Notes: a model not told the origin generated them from the sequence alone. DNA of 64,000 bases from Salvelinus alpinus (GCF_045679555.1 NC_092087.1:25055367-25119366); one strand, 5' to 3'. Shown: positions 23,195 through 37,062, counted from the stretch's first letter. Made by a program: numbers and translations.

Positions 23195-24939
23195 CTTCTT
23201 GTCAATAGGGGGGCACTGTTTTCACTTTGGAAAAAATCGTGCCCAAATTAAACTGCCTCGTACTCTATTCTAGATCGTACAATATGCATATTATTATTAC
23301 TATTGGATAGAAAACACTCAAGTTTCTAAAACTGTTTGAATTATATCTGTGAGTAAAACAGAACTCATTTTGCAGCAAACTTCCAGATAGGAAGTGAAAA
23401 ATCTGAAAACGAGGCTCTGTTTCAGGGCCTGCCTATTCAATTGCCTAATATTTATTGATATGCATGCACTTCATACGCCTTCCACTAGATGTCAACAGGC
23501 AGTGGAAGGTGGAATGGGGTGTCTAGCTTGATCTGAGGTCGAACAAGAGCTCTTGGAATGACGTGTCCAGAATTTCCTTTCTCTACCTAAGCACCTCCAT
23601 ATTATCTTATGATAAGCGTTCGGTATACACGGCTAATATCTCCGACTCTGTTTTTATTTGATACATATTAGAAAAACATCATAAAGTAGTTTTTTTCGAC
23701 CGAGTTTCATCAGTTTATTGAACGTTTATTGGGACTTTTGGAGTTTTCCGTTCTTTGCGTCGAGAGAAACTGGGAACGTCATCAACATTGGCTAGCATTG
23801 TGGCACAATGATTTATCCTCGAGCTAGGACTCCTTGTACAAGATTCTGATGGAAGCTCAACAAAAGTAAGAACAATTTATGATGTTATTTTGTATTTCTG
23901 TGGAAAATGTTATTCCTATTCTCTGCCGTTTTGGCGGGCGCTGTCTTGCAATAACGCAAGCTGTTTGTTATGGGAAAGTTATTTTAAAAAATCTAACACG
24001 GCGGGTGCATTAAGAACCAGTGTATCTTTCATTTGCCATACAACAAGTATTTTTATGTAAAGTTTATGATGAGTTCTTTGGTCAGATTAGGTGAGTGTCC
24101 AAACTAGCTCCGGACATTCTGTTGAATCGATGCTACATATTCACAATGTATAACCACGGTTTGCAGCTCTAAATATGCACATTTTCGAACAAAACATAAG
24201 TGTATTGTATAACCTGATGGTTATCTGATGAAGTTGGTCAAGGTTAGTGATTCATTTTATATCTTTTGCTGGTTTTTGCAAATGCTATCTATGCGGTGAA
24301 TAAATGCGGTTGTGTGTTTGGCTATTGTGGTAAGCTAATATAATGCTATATTGTGTTTTCGCTGTAAAATACTTAAAAAATCGGAAATATTGGATGTTTA
24401 TCTTTCATTTGCTGTACACCATGTATTTTTCATAAATGTTTTATGATGAGTATTTAGGTATTTCACGTTGCTCTCTGTAATTATTCTGGCTCCTTTGGTG
24501 ATATTTTTGATGGTAGCTGCAATGTAAAACTATGATTTATACCTCAAATATGCACATTTTCGAACAAAACATAAATTTATTTTATAACATGTTATAAGAC
24601 TGTCATCTGATGAAGTTGTTTCTTGGTTAGTGACTAATTATATCTCTATTTGGTCGGTTTTGTGATAGCTACCTATGCGGTACAAACATGGTGAAAATAT
24701 GCGGTTGAGTCTTTGGCTATTGTGGTTAGCTAATAGAAATACATATTGTGTTTTCGCTGTAAAACATTTTAAAAATCGGAAATGATGGCTGGATTCACAA
24801 GATGTTTATCTTTCATTTGCTGTATTGGACTTGTGATTTCATGATATTTATATGCTATTATTTACTTGTGGCGCTATGCTAGGCTATGCTAGTCAGCTTT
24901 TACTGATGAGGATGCTCCGGGATGGGTGTTAAGTAAAGG
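23195..24939. mobile_element. TTAA-target element B, full length, inside A
   Basis: It is flanked by TTAA on both sides (23191-23194 and 24940-24943). Removing it rejoins GCTTGTTGTTAA and TCCACCTATCC of element A. It is 1745 bp long. The left end is CTTCTTGTCAATAGGGG; the right end, reversed, is CCTTTACTTAACACCC. The interior has no transposase but contains three direct repeats. Motifs such as GATAGAAAACACTC and ATCATGAAATCACAAGT are shared with A in reverse orientation. Confidence 0.75.
24025..24830. repeat. Internal direct repeats of element B, about 0.4-kb period
   Basis: TCTTTCATTTGC starts at 24025, 24401 and 24809, so the periods are 376 and 408 bases. Between them recur AATATGCACATTTTCGAACA, TGATGAAGTTG, CTATGCGGT and ATTGTGTTTTCGCTGTAAAA. 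The third unit is cut short by the right end of the element. Confidence 0.85.
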
Positions 24940-25479
24940 TTAATCCACCTATCCACCTTGAAAATATGCTTTACAGCGAAAGCAATCCAAGCGTTTGTGA
25001 GTTTATCAATCACTAGACAAAACAGCAAGAACAGCTAGTATCAAATTAGCTTGGTCACGAAAGTCAGAAAAGCAATAAAACTAATCGCTTACCTTTGATG
25101 ATCTTCGGATGTTTTCACTCACGAGACTCCCAGTTACACAATAAATGTTATTTTTGTTCGATAAAGATTAGTTTTATAACCAAAAAACGCCATTTGGTTT
25201 GCGCGTTATGTTCAGAAAACCACAGGCTCGTTCCGATCCTGAAGGGCAGACGAAAATTCCAAAAAGTATCCGTAATGTTCGTAGAAACATGTCAAACGTT
25301 TTTTATAATCAATCCTCAGGTTGTTTTTAACATACATAATCGATAATATTTCAACCGGACGGTAAACTATTCAATACTACTATTCAATACTACAGAGAAA
25401 GATATATTTTGACAGTTTTGGAAACTTTAGAGTGTTTTCTATCCTAATCCGTCAATTATATGCATAAGACACGGCGGTT

Positions 25480-25960
25480 GGAACCAAAAATCTCAAATTT
25501 GGACTCATCAGACCAAAGGACAGATTTCCACCGGTCTAATGTCCATTGCTCGTGTTTCTTGGCCCAAGCAAGTCTCTTCTTATTATTGGTGTCCTTTAGT
25601 AGTGGTTTCTTTGCAGAAATTCAACCATGAAGGCCTGATTTTCGCAGTCTCCTCTGAACAGTTGATGTTGAGATGTGTCTGCTAATTGAACACTGTGAAG
25701 CATTTATTTGGGCTGCAATCTGAGGTGCAGTTAATTGCCGATTTCTGAGGCTGGTAACTCTAATGAACTTATCCTCTGCAGCAGAGGTAACTCTGGGTCT
25801 TCCTTTCCTGTGGCGGTCCTCATGAGAGCCAGTTTCATCATAGCACTTTATGTTTTTTGCAACTGCACTTGAAGAAACTTTCAAAGTTCTTGAAATGTTC
25901 CGCATTGACTGACCTTCATGTCTTAAAGTAATGATGGACTGTCATTTCTCTTTGCTTATT
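25480..25960 (-). pseudogene. Tc1-like transposase, N-terminal part only
   Basis: A 94-codon frame (25621-25905) gives MRNISRTLKVSSSAVAKNI and KGRPRVTSAAEDKFI, the paired-like helix-turn-helix domain. Further downstream, at about 25500, the first catalytic motif WSDESK can be read. The rest of the catalytic domain, with the second Asp and the Glu, is lost at the junction with the TTAA insertion. Confidence 0.75.
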
Positions 25961-26480
25961 TGAGCTGTTCTTGCCATACTATGGACTTGGTCTTTTATCA
26001 AATAGGACTATCTTCTGTATACCACCTCTACCATGTCACAACACAACTGATTGGCTAAAACGCATTAAGAAGGAAAGAAATTCCACAAATTAACTTTTAA
26101 CAAGGCACACCTGTTAATTGAAAGACATTCCAGGTGACTACCTCATGAAACTGGTTGAGAGAATGCCAAGAGTGTTTAAAGCTGTCATCAAGGCAAGGGG
26201 TAGCTACTTTGAAGAATCTCAAATATCAAATATATTTTGATTTATTTAACACTTTTTTGGTTACTACATGATTCCATATGTGTTATTTCGTAGTTTTGAT
26301 GTCTTCACTATTATTCTCCAATGTAGAAAATAGTAAAATTATGAAAAACCCGGGAATGAGTAGATTTGTTCAAACTTTGACTGGTACTGTGTATAAAATC
26401 CTTGAAAGATACCAAAATTCTGGTAGTTTACTGGTAAACTTTGAAGGTATCCAGTAATAAACCTTCCCTTTGCAACCCTA

Positions 26481-27844
26481 CACACAATATTGGCACACAG
26501 GCGCGGGCGCAGACACAAATACAATGAGGGAAAATACAGCCCTTCAATGTGGTGAAAAGGTCCTCAAGCGAACAGTCTGGTGATAAGACCCGTACATATT
26601 TCTAAATGATTGTTTTTTCATTCTTCCTCGCTCAGAGCATTTTGTACCGTTTCTGAAATGAAACTCACTGTTGACAATAATGTCTGCCCAAACAATGATT
26701 AATCATTATTTTGTTTTAATATAGCAACATTGCATGAAGAGGCAGTAATCTTATTTTTAATCAAAAGTAATTGCCTCTCATTAACATCTACAAAATACGT
26801 CCTCTAGCTATTAGACAAAACAAAACAAAGGTACTTTCTCATCTTCTCACTAAGATGTGTGCGTGTTTATGTGTGTGCTTTTGCCTGTACCTATTGTTGG
26901 TCTATTCAAACCTATATAATCAAACCTATAAAGTAAAGTATATACTTTGTGTCGTCCATGTGTCTTGATGCTTCTGTTCCCAGTCACAGATGTTTTTATA
27001 TAGAACCTCTATTCCCATTGAAAGCAATGAGCCAGAGTATGTGTGGTATTTGTCCTGCATGAGCTTATTTTCTCCCATACAATTACTTGTACTATATGTA
27101 CTTCAAGCTGCCAAGAAGGCATCATTATTCTCTCTTTAACTGGATAGGATTGGAAGGTTAAATGTCTGAGTCAAGATAGACATATTCGTTTTTCAAATTC
27201 ACATCCTGTTTTACCTTTTTTGGTAAAGTTTTTCTTGCAGTCGGCGTAACCACAGTTACAGGGAAGCAAGTCTCTGTAAGCACGTTTTCACTTCTTATTA
27301 TTAAAAAAACACAGGATACAGTGAAGTCCCTGTGCATCATTGTACACACTGTAGCAATATACAGATGGAGCGAGAACATGCTGAACTGTAGCCTACTCTC
27401 TCATACACTGAGAAGAACAGACTCATACAGTGACTGCATTGGCTTAATAGAGACTGCTCAGTGAAGTATTAGCAATCCCCAGGCTTACCATCCTTCGCTT
27501 TCCCTGAAGACAGCCTAACCGTGCTCTGAAGCTACCAGAGCTAGCAGAGCATTCACTTCCTTCCACGAATCAAACACACGTTGACCTCTATGCTCCCCCA
27601 TGGCTGTTCACCACATAGAGTAATTAATTACCACACCCTCATCCATCATCATCTCTCTCTTTCTCTCTCTCTCTCGCTTAGCTTCACTGAATATGCATCC
27701 CATCTTAATGACACAGCAATACCATGTGTGATGGGAGGAAACATTATCTCACCTTGCAATCTATCACAGTCTTTCTGAGATGCTGTGATCTTTGTATTTT
27801 TTTCCATGTTATTCTGTGATCTCTGATGTTGTTAAGTCTAGATT
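26481..27844. other. No gene recognised
   Basis: Intron sequence with a short (CT)n run near 27653-27676. No element or domain recognised. Confidence 0.45.
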
Positions 27845-28034
27845 CCTGGATATTCCAAAATGTGTACCGCACGGGTTGGTACTGGAACCTGTTCTCTTTA
27901 CTATTTATATATATGTTAAACTGTTAATATTTATCTGTTGGCCAGGCTATGTTAGAGCTGCAATCTGACATTGTTACCTTACAGAAAGCCCTGGTTGATT
28001 TAAAACTTGTAATTAATGCGGGCTAGACTAAATA

Positions 28035-29670
<1,636 letters not shown>

Positions 29671-30505
29671 TGCATGTTGTTCTCTAGTTCTCAGAAGAAT
29701 GTTTCAGATGGACTACATATTTATTCATTGAATGGTTCTCTCATTGATCAGGTTCCCGCCTACAAATATCTGGGCATTTGGATTGACAAAACATATGGTT
29801 GAGCTAGTTAAAAATATCCCCATTTTTAGAAATAGATCTTGCCTCTCCCTAAATAGCCAGAAAGCAGATTGTACAGTCAACTTTCCTGCCAGTTCTTGAT
29901 TATGGTGAGACCATTTACCAGATTGTAGCAGCCACTACTCTTAAACCTTTGGATGCCGTCTATCATAGCACCATTCGTTTAATCTCTGGTGACAGTTGTA
30001 ATACTCACCACGTATCCTGTATCAAAAGGTTTGCTGGTCATCATTAAAGTCCCATAGATCAATTCATTACGGTACTCCCTTTTTGTTTGCAAAGCCCTAC
30101 TACAACTTACCTAACTTCATTGCTAACGTATAAAAGAATGAGCTACCAAACCCGCTCGCAGGATTGATTTACTTTTGAGGTCCCTCTGGTCTCGACCAAT
30201 TCCTCCTTTAGTTTCAGTGAATCACATTGTTGGAATAACTTACAAAATTCCTTGCATCTTGATTCCCTGGTGCCACTAGGGCAGTTTAGGACTCTGGTGT
30301 TGAATGAATTCATTGAGGAGTGCCGTTGCTTCGATTGATTGTAGTGGTTTATTTGTTGAAATTGTGGTGTTGAGGTTGTGCCTTGTGGTTATTTTTCTTT
30401 TCTTGTTTTAATTGTAATGTAAATTGTTCTTCCTATTGTGAGAATACCATTGGGAACGAGACCCTGGTCTCAATTGGGCTACCCTGAATAAATACAAGTT
30501 AATAA

Positions 30506-30856
30506 AATAATTAAATTAATTAGTTTAACCAGGACTTACCTGGACAAACACCATCGTAATTTTTTTTTAAGTCTGGTGCTCCAGGCGACATGTCTGATAA
30601 TTTTCAACAATTGATACTCTGCCACTTCATGTGCTGCAATGAACATGTTTTCCATTAAGCTACTTTTTTTGCTCTGACCAGAAAAACCTGGAAACTTGTT
30701 TTTCATTATACGAGCAGCGAGAAGGATTTATATTGAACACTTTGAATGCAGAATCCTCTCTAAATTGAAAATGGTAAAGTAATACCTGCAAAGTAAAAAT
30801 CAATCCTTTGGAATGGAAAAGAGAGCGAGACAGAAGGAGAAAGGAGAAAGGAGAGG

Positions 30857-30918
<62 letters not shown>

Positions 30919-31234
30919 GCGAGAGAGCTGAGATTAAAACGCTGCCTCACCAGAGGGGTTGAAAGATGAGCTGTAGTTTGCATGACAGCAGAATGGTATT
31001 TACTATACTCCACGCCACACTGACTTCTCCTTACACTGTGTGCTGCAACATATGCACTGTCTACGTGTGCGTTAGTCATTTCTATAGGGCCAGCCAATTG
31101 TATATGCCTGTCAAACATCTCTCAGGGACACTAACCCCCTGCCCTCATTATAAGCAGCATATGGCTTTCCGTGCAAGGGAATTAAATAGTCCAGAGTATC
31201 ATGTCTACAGCAGTAATAATACAGACAAGATGTA
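30506..31234. other. Intron with (GA)n microsatellite
   Basis: A (GA)n tract runs from about 30858 to 30916 inside a longer purine-rich stretch from 30822. No gene recognised; the serine-leucine ORF on the other strand is a product of the repeat. Confidence 0.85.
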
Positions 31235-32377
31235 CACTACATGACCAAAAGTATGTGGACACCCGCTTGTCAAACATCTCATTCCAAAATCATGGGCAAT
31301 AATATGGAGTTGGTCCCCCCTTGCTGCTATAACAGACTCCACTTTTCTGGGAAGGTTTTCTGCTAGATGTTGGAACATTGCTGCGGGGACTTGCTTCCAT
31401 TCAGCCACAAGAGCATTAGTGAGGTTGGGCACTGATGTTGGGCAATTAGGCCTGGCTCGCAGTCGGCATTCCAATTCATCCCAAAGGTATTCGATGGGGT
31501 TGAGGTCAGGGCTCTGTGGCCAGTCAAGTTCTTCCACACCGATCTCGACAAACCATTTCTGTATGGACCTTGATTTGTGCATGGGGACATTGTCATGCTG
31601 AAACAGCAAAGGGCCTTCCCCAAACTGTTGCTACAAAGTTGGAAGCACAGATTCGTCTAGAATGTCATTGCATGTTGTAGCGTTAAGATTTCCCTTCACT
31701 GGAACTTAGGGGCCTAGCCCGATCCATGAAAAACAGCCCCAGACCATTATTCCTCCTCCACCAAACTTTACAGTTGGCACTATGCATTCGGGCAGGTAGT
31801 GTTCTCCTGGCATCCGCCAAACCCAGATTCGTCCATTGGACTACCAGATGGTGAAGTGTGATTCATCACTCTAGAGAATGCATTTCCACTGCTCCAGAGT
31901 CCAATGGCGGCGAGCTTTACACACATGAAACTCCCGATGAATAGTTATTGTACTGACATTGCTTCCAAAGGCAGAATGGAACTCGGTAGTGAGTGTTGCA
32001 ACAAAGGCAGACCATTTATACTCACTTCAGCACTCGGTGGTGCCATTCTGTGAGCGTGTGTGGCCTACCACTTCACGGCTGAGCCACTGTTGCTCCTAGA
32101 CATTTCCACTTCACAATAACAGCACTTCCAGTTGACCGGGGCAGCTTTAGCAAGGCAGAAATTTGACGAACTGACTTGTTAGAAAGGTGGCATCCTATGT
32201 CAGTGCCACGTTGAAAGTCACAGAGCTCTTCAGTAAGGCCATTCTACTGCCAATGTTTGTCTATGGAGATTGCATGGATGTGTGCTCGATTTTATACACC
32301 TGTCAGCAACAGGTGTGGCTGAAATAGCCGAATCTACTAATTTGAAGGGGTATCCACATACTTTTGCATATATTGTG
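31235..32377 (-). mobile_element. Tc1-like transposon, short family, second copy
   Basis: The left end CACTACATGACCAAAAGTAT follows TA. The right end ACATACTTTTGCATATATTG precedes GTGTA. 1143 bp with a minus-strand transposase. It matches 20705-21788 in opposite orientation, and its left terminus is better preserved. Confidence 0.88.
31300..32220 (-). pseudogene. Tc1-like transposase, broken
   Basis: The best frame, 31205-31609, reads MLFQHDNVPMHKSRS (second Asp) and [18 protein letters not shown] (Glu). Relative to the other copy one residue before the QSPDLNP box is missing. Upstream, the first catalytic motif reads stop-SDESHFTIW because the usual Trp codon is now TAG near 31870. The domain order confirms minus orientation. 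Confidence 0.85.
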
Positions 32378-33142
32378 TAAATTGGTAAGACAGTGGCAAA
32401 CAGCAGCAGACTTCTTCATCTCAATCATAAGATCATCATCGTAAAAAGCCAAACTGACATCCCAACTTAAATAGCAGGCCTTAACTTGGCAGCCCTTTCT
32501 GTGTGATCCAGTACATGTAGGGAGTCAGAGATCCACAGGGGCTGAAGGAGAGACTCAGGGTTAATGTAGAGCTCCAGATCTTCTGAATACAGGCCAGGAT
32601 ATCTCTTTCTCAGTGACCTTGGCTGCTGGGAAAGTGCCATTCTATGGGCTAGGATCCATTCCTCACTCCCCAGTGGCCCATTCCACCCCTACTGTACTTC
32701 CCCCTTTCCCACCACCGACACAAAAGTCACAACCACAGCTCCTCCTGTTTCCTCCTCTTCCGAACAGTATGAAGGGGATGTGGATTACCAGAGCAGGACT
32801 GGTCATCACAAACATGGTCTGTCTGTCCGTCCGTCTGTCTGTCACACTATTGGCAGAACCATGATGGATAAAGTACTGTATGACAGATTTATCATATGTT
32901 ATTCCACCTTTACCTGTAGAGGTTAACCTCATGGAGATAACAAATATTTTTCTAGTGAGTTGTGGTACAGACGAAGCAGCACGGCCAACAGTATTACATG
33001 TCATTACAAACACTAATCTTTCCCTTGTCACTCAACAATCATCCTGTCACGAGGTTTGACATTAACGTTAATGGACAAACATATGAAAGTGGGGTCTGGA
33101 ATCGATTGAAAATATGACATGACAGACCTTGTGCATATTACG
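32378..33142. other. No gene recognised
   Basis: Ordinary intron with a short (GTCT)n-like run near 32818. Confidence 0.45.
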
Positions 33143-33288
33143 GTCCTCTGCTCAGTTGGTATAGCATGGTGCTTGCACCTCCAGGGTTGTGGGTTCAATT
33201 CCTGGGGCCAACCATATGTGAAATGTATGCATGCGTGACTCTAAGTCACTTTGGATAGAAGCGTCGGCTAAATGGCTTATATTATTTG
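33143..33288 (+). mobile_element. tRNA-derived SINE with L2-type tail
   Basis: The head has an A box (CTCAGTTGGTATAGCATGG) and a B box (GGGTTGTGGGTTCAATTCC). The tail is TAAGTCACTTTGGATAGAAG then CGTCGGCTAAATGGC, shared by many fish SINEs and L2 elements. It is not a functional tRNA gene, because no acceptor stem closes after the B box. Confidence 0.8.
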
Positions 33289-33949
33289 TCCGTCAAATAC
33301 ACAGTGGGGTAGTTACAGTATATGATAGATACATTGAACCAGATATGTCTGCCAGGTAACATGATGTTTGAACACCATGACAGAGGAGAGTCTGTCAAGG
33401 TGTTCAAAGAGACATGCCCTCGTTATACAGACACATGTCTGACAGTTCGATGAATAGCAAATGGTTTTTAACATCAGAACAGCCTTAGAATGGTTGACTG
33501 GGCTTAAATTAATCAAGGCAAAATGGATGGTTTTCCAATAGCTTTGGTGGCCCTCAGTGTCTTCCTCCTACGCCACTCAAATCGATCGCCTTGGGTCGGG
33601 ATCAAGAGTGGAAAGCAATTAGGGTTTACATTTTCATGCTTTTCTGCAGGTGTTAATTTACAGTTTGGGGGCATGGATCAATGGCTCACACTGGATAACA
33701 GTGAACTCTCCCAACCTCCCTCTGCTTCTCTCTATTACCCCTCTGTCCCTCCAGTGCCCCTCTGTCTGGCACCATGTCTCTCCAGCCTCTTATAGCCAGC
33801 AACACTCTCCCACTCTCCAATCAATCTACCTCAGTCAGAGTCTGTCTCTGACCCATCAATCACATATTTCAATATTAATCAGTCATGAGTCCTCTCTCAC
33901 CAGACCAGTAACAAAAACAACAAACTGGGCAAACTAAGCTAAGAACATG
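33289..33949. other. No gene recognised
   Basis: Intron sequence with no recognised element. Confidence 0.45.
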
Positions 33950-34590
33950 GGGACTTAACACCTCCCTCTGCAACTGGATCCAGGACATCCTGAAGGGTTG
34001 CCCCCAGGTGGTAAGGGTAGGCAACAAAACATCTGCCATGCTGATCCTCAACACTGGGGCCCCCCAGGGGTGCGTGCTTAGTCCCCTCCTGTACTCCCTG
34101 TTCACCCACTCCAACACCATCATTAAGTTTGCTGACGACATAACAGTGGTAGGCCTAATCACCGACAGCGATGAGACTTCCTATAGGGAGGAGGTCATAG
34201 ACCTTGCAGTGTGGTACAAGGACAACAACCTCTCCCTCAATGTGAGGAAGACAAAGGAGCTGATTGTGGACTACAGGAAAAGGAGGGCCGAATAGGCCCC
34301 CATTAACATTGACGGAGCTGTAGTGGAGCTGGTTGAGAGTTTCAAGTTCCTTGGTGTCCACATCACCAACAAGACAGTTGTGAAAAGGGCACGACAATGC
34401 CTTTTCCCCCTCAGGAGACTTGCGTCTCGAAATCCTTAAAAAGTTCTACAGCTGCACCATCAAGAGCATCCCGACCGGTTGCATCACCGCCTGGTATAGC
34501 AACTGCTCAGCATCAGATCGTAAGGTGCTACAGAGGGTAGTCCGTACGGCCCAGCACATCACTGCGGCCAACCTTCCTGTCTCGTTATTG
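33950..34590 (+). pseudogene. LINE reverse transcriptase fragment
   Basis: The frame at 34008-34295 has [18 protein letters not shown] (motif B region) and [14 protein letters not shown] (the catalytic FADD box), then [20 protein letters not shown] and a stop at 34294. After a break it continues with ESFKFLGVHITN and, in another frame, EILKKFYSCTIKSIPTGCI. A short deletion near 34085-34110 removes residues between motif B and the FADD box. Not functional. Confidence 0.85.
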
Positions 34591-34775
34591 TTATTTAATT
34601 GTGTTACTTTTTGTTCGATTTTTACTTTAGTTAATTTAGTAAATATTTTCTTAAGTCTATTTCTTGAACTACATTGTTGGTTAAGGGCTTGTAAGTAAGC
34701 ATTTCACGGTAAGGTCTACAACTGTTGTATTCGGCGCAAGTGACAAATAATTTGTCATTTGATTTGATTTGATGA
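33950..34775 (+). mobile_element. LINE 3' half with reverse transcriptase
   Basis: It starts within RT coding sequence and runs to TTGGTTAAGGGCTTGTAAG, AGCATTTCACGGTAAGG and the tail TTTGATTTGATTTGATG. The same 3' end closes the deleted LINE at 3246-3840. 5'-truncated. Confidence 0.85.
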
Positions 34776-35731
34776 GCTGATTGATCAAATGAAGAGGCTC
34801 GGTTAGTCCTTACACAGGGAAATGAGCCTGGCTGTAATCCCAGGGAGACTGGCCAGTGTGTAATGGCAGTAATAAGGCTGGCGAAGGTCAACAGAGCTGG
34901 AATAATAAAGCCAGTATGTAATTATGGAGTGGCCGAGACAGAGACCTCAGATCTGAGGTCGGTTTCACAGGCCATTATTCTATATTAATCGCTGCTCTTC
35001 ACAGTACCAGATTGGCTCTTGATTAGCTAGCTATTCAGACACTATCTTTTGGCATCTCAATCATTATATTGCCAACATGGTACAATCGTAATGACCACCT
35101 TGGGACCACAGCCTGTATTTGTGGAATGCAACAAGTGTGTATTTGTGTGTGTACTGTGTCTAGGAGTGTTTCTACGAGTTATTCGTCTTGAAGTGTGCTC
35201 GAGTGGTTGTTGGAAAACTGTATTTCTTCTGATGAAAGACTCTTTGAATTGTCCATTACTTGTCAATTCTAACAATGGCTCTTGCAAAAAAGGAATGTTG
35301 AGAATGGATAGAACTTCAAAGTGTTCAGAAGTGAATGAGTCATTGTGGATGTGTGAGGAGCGCAGAACACATAAAGAATAGCCCTGACTGTCTGAATGTC
35401 TCCTGCCCCTAGTGAGGAACACGTTAGTTGAAAGGTCAAGTGTCTAATGATGTCCTCTATGGTGGAAGATGCGACAAAGTTAGAGGAAGTTAGCTAGTGT
35501 ATCGGGTTCTGGTCTATAATCTCAAACTTAACAAAAAAAACACCCTCTGACTCATATGCAGCCTTTATTGTTTGTTTCGATTTTAACTCTGCTCATGTCG
35601 GGCGGTCATGCAGCGAGAGAGGAGGCATTTTTTCCGGATGCTACAGCACTGTGCTCCTGACCTTACTCCGGGGCTGTATCAGCACCAGGTTCAGGCCTTG
35701 CAGGTTTGCTCTTCACAGGTGGATATATACA
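34776..35731. other. No gene recognised
   Basis: Intron without recognised element; short chance ORFs only. Confidence 0.45.
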
Positions 35732-35880
35732 GTGCTTCAGAAAATATTCACACATCTTGATTTTTCCACATTTAGTTGTGTTACAAAGTGGGATTTAATT
35801 GTAATTTTTTTGTCAATGGTCTACAAAAAATACTCCAATGTCAAAGTGGAAGAATTATATATTTTATTATTGATTTTATA
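35732..35880. mobile_element. Terminal fragment of a Tc1-like element
   Basis: CAGTGCTTCAGAAAATATTC and the following ACATTTAGTTGTGTTACA resemble the end of the element at 53322-54842. Only the end is present. It abuts the next Tc1 fragment. Confidence 0.6.
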
Positions 35881-35881
35881 T

Positions 35882-36745
35882 ACAGTGCATTCGAAAGTAT
35901 TCAGACCCGTTGACGTTTTCTACATTTCTTTCCGTTACAGCCTTATTCTAAAATAAAATATTCTACACACAATACCCCATAATGACAAAACAAAACATTT
36001 TTTCCCCCTCTATCCTTGCTAGTCTCCCAATCCCTGCCACTGAAAAACATATCCACAGCATGATGCTGCCACCACCATTGTTCAGGGTAAGGATGGTGCC
36101 AGGTTTCCTCCAGATGTGACGCTTGGCATTCAGGCCAAAGAATTCAATCTTGGTTTAAAAAAAACTGAGAATCTTGTTTCTTTAGGTGCCTTTTGGCAAA
36201 CTCCAAGTGGGCTGTCATGTGCCTTTTACTGAGGAGTGGCTCTACGATAAAGGCCTGATTGGTGGAGTGCTGCAGTGATGGTTGTCCTTCTGGAAGGTTC
36301 TCCCATCTCCACAGAGGAACTCTGAAGCTCTGTCAGAGTGGCGATTGGGTTCTTCGTCACCTCCCTGACCAAAGCCCTTCTCCACCGATTGCTCAGTTTG
36401 GCCAGGCGGCCAGCTCTAGGAAGAGTCTTGGTGGTTCCAAACTTCTTCTATTTATGAATGATGGAGGCCACTTGGGGACCTTCAATGCTGCAGAAATCTT
36501 TTGGTACCCTTCCCGAGTTCTGTGCCTCGACACAATCCTGTTTCAGAGCTCTACGGACAATTCTTTCGACCTCATGGCTTGGACTTTGCTCAGACATGCA
36601 CTGTCAACTGTGGGACCTTATATAGACAGTTGTGTGCCTTTCCAAATCATGTCCAATCAATTAAATTTACCACAGGTGAACTCCAATCAAGTTGTAGAAA
36701 CATCTCAAGGGTGATCAATGGAAACAAGATGCACCTGAGTATACA
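35882..36745 (-). mobile_element. Tc1 fragment, same family as 1405-3219
   Basis: The left end is CAGTGCATTCGAAAGTATTC, followed by the inverted reading of a transposase gene: the block ATGATGCTGCCACCACCAT and, near 36590, CTCATGGCTTGGAC. The catalytic C-terminal part is deleted between about 36000 and 36020. The right part stops at CACCTGAG (36740), where another element begins. Confidence 0.75.
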
Positions 36746-36746
36746 G

Positions 36747-37062
36747 GTAACGAGTTCAAACAGGTGCAGTTAATACAGGTAATGAGTGGAGAACAGGAGG
36801 GCGTCTTAAAGAAAAACTAACAGGTCTGTGAGAGCCGGAAATCTTACTGGTTGGTAGGTGATCAAATACTTATGTCATGCAATAAAATGCAAATTAATTA
36901 CTTATAAATCATACAATGTGATTTTCTTGATTTTTGTTTTAGATTCCGTCTCTCACAGTTGAAGTGTACCTATGATAAAAATTACAGACCTCTACATGCT
37001 TTGTAAGTAGGAAAACCTGCAAAATCGGCAGTGTGTCAAATACTTGTTCTCCCCACTGTATA
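36747..37062 (-). mobile_element. 5' terminal fragment of a third Tc1-like family
   Basis: The outer end is ATACTTGTTCTCCCCACTG, and inside are TTGAAGTGTACCTATGATAA and GGTGATCAAATACTTATGTC. It belongs to a salmonid Tc1 family whose left end reads CAGTGGGGAGAACAAG. Only about 316 bp of that end are present. Confidence 0.7.

Larger units (their letters stand above)
23046..25472. mobile_element. TTAA-target element A (piggyBac-like by target site)
   Basis: It begins after TTAA at 23042-23045 with CTTCTTGACGCACGG. Its body resumes after element B, at 24944, with ATGCTTTACAGCGAAAG. It ends abruptly near GTCAATTATATGCATAAG at about 25472, so the right terminus is missing, together with part of the flanking Tc1. 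It is a related copy of B in the opposite orientation. No transposase seen. Assignment to piggyBac is inferred from TTAA only. Confidence 0.65.
22853..26389 (-). mobile_element. Tc1-like transposon, itself interrupted
   Basis: The left end CAGTACCAGTCAAAGGTTTG follows TA, and the right end CAAACTTTGACTGGTACTG precedes GTGTA, a mutated TA. A TTAA-flanked insertion splits it at 23042. Part of the transposase gene is missing at the right junction near 25472. A short deletion derivative of the same family is at 62109-62851. Confidence 0.85.
22405..26480. mobile_element. hAT-like non-autonomous element, host of a nested stack
   Basis: The termini are TAGGGTTG... and ...TTTGCAACCCTA. The octamer CACACAAT flanks both sides exactly (22397-22404 and 26481-26488), the hAT signature. 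The element's own DNA is only about 540 bp (22405-22852 and 26390-26480); the rest is a Tc1 insertion. An uninterrupted, inverted copy of 648 bp is at 58571-59218. Confidence 0.88.

Noticed and set aside
33143..33288. Functional tRNA gene
   Set aside because: A and B boxes are present but the acceptor stem does not close and an L2-type tail follows; it is a SINE.
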